DNA of 64,000 nucleotides from Grifola frondosa (Eukaryota; Basidiomycota; Agaricomycetes; Polyporales; Grifolaceae). This document shows, one piece after another, positions 61,469 through 64,000 of this stretch. Position 1 is the first letter of the stretch. Every line of letters starts with the position of its first letter. The stretch covers positions 2,480,001 to 2,544,000 of the forward strand of contig LUGG01000003.1 of NCBI GenBank assembly GCA_001683735.1. The letters are read 5' to 3'. Under the pieces are notes generated by a model that worked only from the letters and a program-made list of their open reading frames with translations, was not told the origin of the DNA and searched no databases. The translations under genes and the position numbers were made by a program.

Positions 61469-61584
61469 TGCTGTGTCGTTTTTGTTCAGCCCCTCAGTCA
61501 GATAGAATTTTTGGATGATACTAGTTTCTGACCAAGAAATAATCGCGCACCACGGCGGGAGAGATCGGGGGCTTACTATCGCGG

Positions 61585-61592
61585 TCACGTGA
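61585..61592. promoter_or_regulatory. E-box palindrome TCACGTGA
   Basis: A perfect 8-bp palindrome with CACGTG core, the site of bHLH factors (Cbf1/Pho4/SREBP type). It is about 117 bp upstream of the copy A start. The role is inferred. Confidence 0.45.
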
Positions 61593-61750
61593 TGTTTAAT
61601 GAGACACGATGCGGCGCGCCCTCGGCTGAAATGCGGACGGCGGCCGGAGCCACTGAGACGACAAGCGACCCACGATCGCGCGCCGCGATCTATCAACGGC
61701 GCGTACACACACGTCAACACCGCGTCGCGTATTGTTGATTCCGACAAACA

Positions 61751-61758
61751 ACGCGTAA
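61751..61758. promoter_or_regulatory. MCB-type site ACGCGTAA
   Basis: This matches the MCB consensus ACGCGTNA bound by the fungal MBF complex, which drives S-phase genes including RNR. It is about 15 bp upstream of a TATA box and 115 bp upstream of the copy B start. Other GCGCG/CGCGT words lie nearby. Confidence 0.6.
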
Positions 61759-61772
61759 AGTGTTCGCTCACG

Positions 61773-61779
61773 TATAAAA
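61773..61779 (+). promoter_or_regulatory. TATA box of RNR copy B
   Basis: TATAAAAA in the text CACGTATAAAAAGCC, about 95 bp before the start codon at 61873 and followed by a pyrimidine-rich leader. Confidence 0.6.
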
Positions 61780-61872
61780 AGCCTTCGCTCTTTCGTCTTT
61801 CTCCCCACTGCCCTCCCTCCCCATCGGCTCTTCTAGCCTTCATATCTTTCACATACCAACCTACCTACCGCG

Positions 61873-63402
61873 ATGTCTCGTAGTCTTACTAGCGTCCTCC
61901 CGCGCGTTCCCTCTCCTGCGCCTACACCTAGCAAAAAGGTTCGCAACGCGTCGTGGCGCGTCGTAAACTCAACAACTTATCGTTCCTCTTTAGGCTGCAG
62001 CAGCTTTCAGTTCTATGGCACTTACGACACCGACAAAGGCCTGCATGAAGCTGCCCGAGTTCGTCATCGATGACTGCCGTCGCTCCACATCCCCAGATTC
62101 TCCAGACTCGCCGGAGACATCTACCGCGTGTGAGGAGCTCGACGGCGAGTCGTATCCTTACTGGATCGGCGAGGTTGACCTCCCAGAACGTGAGTATATT
62201 GGGCGCGTTTCATCGGGTCGACACTAATCTGATGCGTACTCAGACATGGAGCCACTTCTGATTGAGTCCAAACGTCGGTTTGTCCTGTTCCCCATTCAAT
62301 ACCATGAGGTTAGTTCTATAAATGAGCCTTGATGTCTATTGCCGCTTACCCTAGTTGGTCCAGATTTGGAACATGTACAAGAAGGCGGAAGCTTCCTTCT
62401 GGACTGCAGAGGAGATGGATCTCTCCAAGGATATGCACGACTGGAACAATCGTCTCAATGCCGACGAGCGCTTTTTCATCTCCCATGTCCTCGCGTTTTT
62501 TGCCGCGTCGGACGGTATCGTCAATGAGAACCTTGTCGAGCGTTTCTCCAACGAGGTTCAGGCCGCTGAGGCACGCTGCTTCTACGGCTTCCAGATTATG
62601 ATGGAGAACATCCACTCCGAGACCTACTCGCTGTTGATCGACACCTATATCAAGGACCCCGAGCAGCGCGAACACCTGTTCGACGCCATCGAGACTATCC
62701 CTTGCATCAAGAAGAAGGCAGACTGGGCTTTGCGCTGGATATCTGACAAGAGCTCTTCTTTCGCTGAGCGTCTTGTGGCTTTCGCCGCCGTAGAGGGTAT
62801 CTTTTTCTCCGGCTCTTTCGCATCGATATTCTGGCTCAAGAAGCGTGGACTCATGCCTGGCCTCACGTTCTCGAACGAGCTCATCAGCCGTGACGAGGGT
62901 ATGCACACCGACTTCGCATGTCTGCTTTTCAGCCATTTGAAGCGGCGTCCTCATCCCAACGTCATCCGCAAGATCATCACTGAGGCTGTTGCGATCGAGC
63001 AGGAGTTCCTTAGTGGTTCGTCTCTTGTTATGTCATTGTCACGCACCTTTTAACGCTGTGCCCGCAGATGCACTTCCATGCGGACTCATTGGCATGAACG
63101 CGACGCTCATGTGCCAGTACATCGAGTTCGTTGCCGATCGTCTGGTGGTTGCCCTCGGTAACCCTAAGATCTACAACGCGACGAACCCTTTCGACTTTAT
63201 GGATATGATCTCGCTGCAAGGCAAGACGAACTTCTTCGAGAAGCGCGTCTCAGACTACTCGAAGGCCGGCGTGAACGCGTCTGCGCAGAGCAAGACGTCT
63301 TCAGTGTCTACAAGCAAAACTTTGTACGTGCGCTCACCTGTATCTGGCTGACTTGTATTGACAATCGTTCTTAATCATTAGCACTATGGATGAGGATTTT
63401 GA
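61873..63402 (+). CDS. RNR2: Ribonucleotide reductase small subunit, copy B
   Basis: Second R2 gene, head-to-head with copy A. The N-terminus differs ([60 protein letters not shown]), then [100 protein letters not shown] and [20 protein letters not shown]. All iron ligands and the radical Tyr are present. Introns split IQYHE/IW, EFLS and the final Phe codon, as in copy A. The tail should read FTMDEDF and stop; here a four-T run (63397-63400) gives DFECHRC, so one T is probably missing. I place the end at that stop. Confidence 0.94.
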
Positions 63403-63631
63403 GTGTCACCGTTGCATAGCCCGCCATATCTTATTACCCTGTATTGATCTGATTACCCTAGTGCGCGCCCTAGATTTGTCTCCATTTGCATGCTATCTCG
63501 ATGTACTACCCCTTGTATTTCTGTTATCAATATCAATGTGAATTCAGCACCATCATTCTGGTTATGACTCGAAAATCTATGTTAGGTTTTTAAGGCTCTT
63601 CGGGGCTTACTTTGATTGCTACTTTTCTTTC
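63403..63631. other. Intergenic
   Basis: The 3' region of RNR copy B and leader of the next gene. No other feature was recognised. Confidence 0.4.
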
Positions 63632-64000
63632 ATGCTTGTCGTGCGCGACGTCTGTGAAGGCGATTTGCCTGCTCTTCTTGAAATCTATAACTACGAGATT
63701 TTGAATGGCACCGCCACGTTCCACTGCGAAGTCCTCACCTTGGCAGAGCGCACGTCCTGGCTCGAGCGACTCAAGCACGACGGCTATCCGTGCGTCGTAG
63801 CGGAACTACACTACGGCGAGGAGGGCGATGCACAGACGAAGCAGACAGTGGGATGGGCAAATTTGTCGCGCTATAGAGAGCGACAAGCATACGACGGGTG
63901 CGTTCACTACACATGCTCAACGATATGCCAGACGTTTGAACGCGATACGGCAGGACTGCGGAGGATCTCACTGTACGTGCATCACGGCATGCGGGGACAC
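63632..64000 (+). CDS. GNAT acetyltransferase, phosphinothricin-acetyltransferase-like (3' truncated by window end)
   Basis: The start MLVVRDVCEGDLPALLEIYN is followed by YEILNGTATFHCEVLTLAER, the N-terminal pattern of the PAT-like GNAT subgroup, then TSWLERLKHDGYPCVVAELH and VGWANLSRYRERQAYDG. An intron (donor GTGCGTTC) follows. The next exon should begin TAED and continue SLYVHHGMRG, the start of the acetyl-CoA strand, but these lie in different frames, suggesting a one-base fault near 63966. The acetyl-CoA loop lies beyond the window. Natural substrates of this group are amino acids or small amines and cannot be chosen here. Confidence 0.75.
   Translation, partial: MLVVRDVCEGDLPALLEIYNYEILNGTATFHCEVLTLAERTSWLERLKHDGYPCVVAELHYGEEGDAQTKQTVGWANLSRYRERQAYDGCVHYTCSTICQTFERDTAGLRRISLYVHHGMRGH

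Larger units (their letters stand above)
61469..61872. promoter_or_regulatory. Divergent promoter of the two RNR small-subunit genes
   Basis: 404 bp lie between the two start codons. The region is GC-rich with many CG dinucleotides. It holds an E-box TCACGTGA (61585-61592), an MCB-like ACGCGTAA (61751-61758) and a TATA box on the copy B side. A shared, cell-cycle-linked promoter for both copies is plausible but inferred. Confidence 0.6.

Overview
The window is nuclear DNA of a filamentous basidiomycete, most likely an agaricomycete (mushroom-type fungus). Genes are densely packed on both strands and almost every one is cut by many GT-AG introns of about 45-65 nt. The recognisable proteins are typical fungal housekeeping products. 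The transposon in the middle is of the Plavaka type, which is characteristic of Agaricomycetes.

Left third (1-23,400), mostly housekeeping: a CCCH zinc-finger protein, Rho-GDI, COQ2 (ubiquinone), a BAH/PHD chromatin-type protein, the FG nucleoporin NSP1, an MFS drug/polyamine-type transporter, the pre-mRNA splicing DEAD helicase PRP5, a PI31-like proteasome regulator, an uncharacterised acidic protein and an ankyrin-FYVE-RING protein. The segment 23,684-24,561 is transposon-derived debris (a CENP-B/pogo-like HTH relic) next to a small SR-rich ORF.

Middle (25,500-48,000): a ferric reductase, a kynurenine-type aminotransferase, a very large Ski2-like two-cassette helicase (Slh1/ASCC3-like), EMC3, a frequenin/NCS-1 calcium sensor, then a DNA transposon with a Plavaka transposase on the minus strand and a divergent DUF6698-type protein on the plus strand, followed by short repeats.

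Right third (48,200-64,000): an uncharacterised Cys-rich/low-complexity protein, a PROPPIN (Hsv2/WIPI-like), arginyl-tRNA-protein transferase ATE1, mitochondrial inner-membrane protease IMP2, a KCH-type potassium channel, the GTPase DRG1/Rbg1, two head-to-head paralogues of the ribonucleotide reductase small subunit, and the start of a GNAT acetyltransferase.

The most unusual features are: (i) a divergent pair of RNR small-subunit genes with the same intron positions and an MCB-type site (ACGCGTAA) between them; (ii) microexons of 7, 9 and 12 nt in DRG1 and 8 nt in the MFS gene; (iii) a Slh1-like helicase whose second cassette is degenerate and whose second Sec63 domain is absent; (iv) single-base reading-frame breaks in many otherwise conserved genes, most of them at homopolymers, which points to base-level sequence errors and will mislead automatic annotation. 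Exon joins quoted here were worked out by eye from splice signals and from what is known of each family, and gene ends are firmer than internal boundaries.
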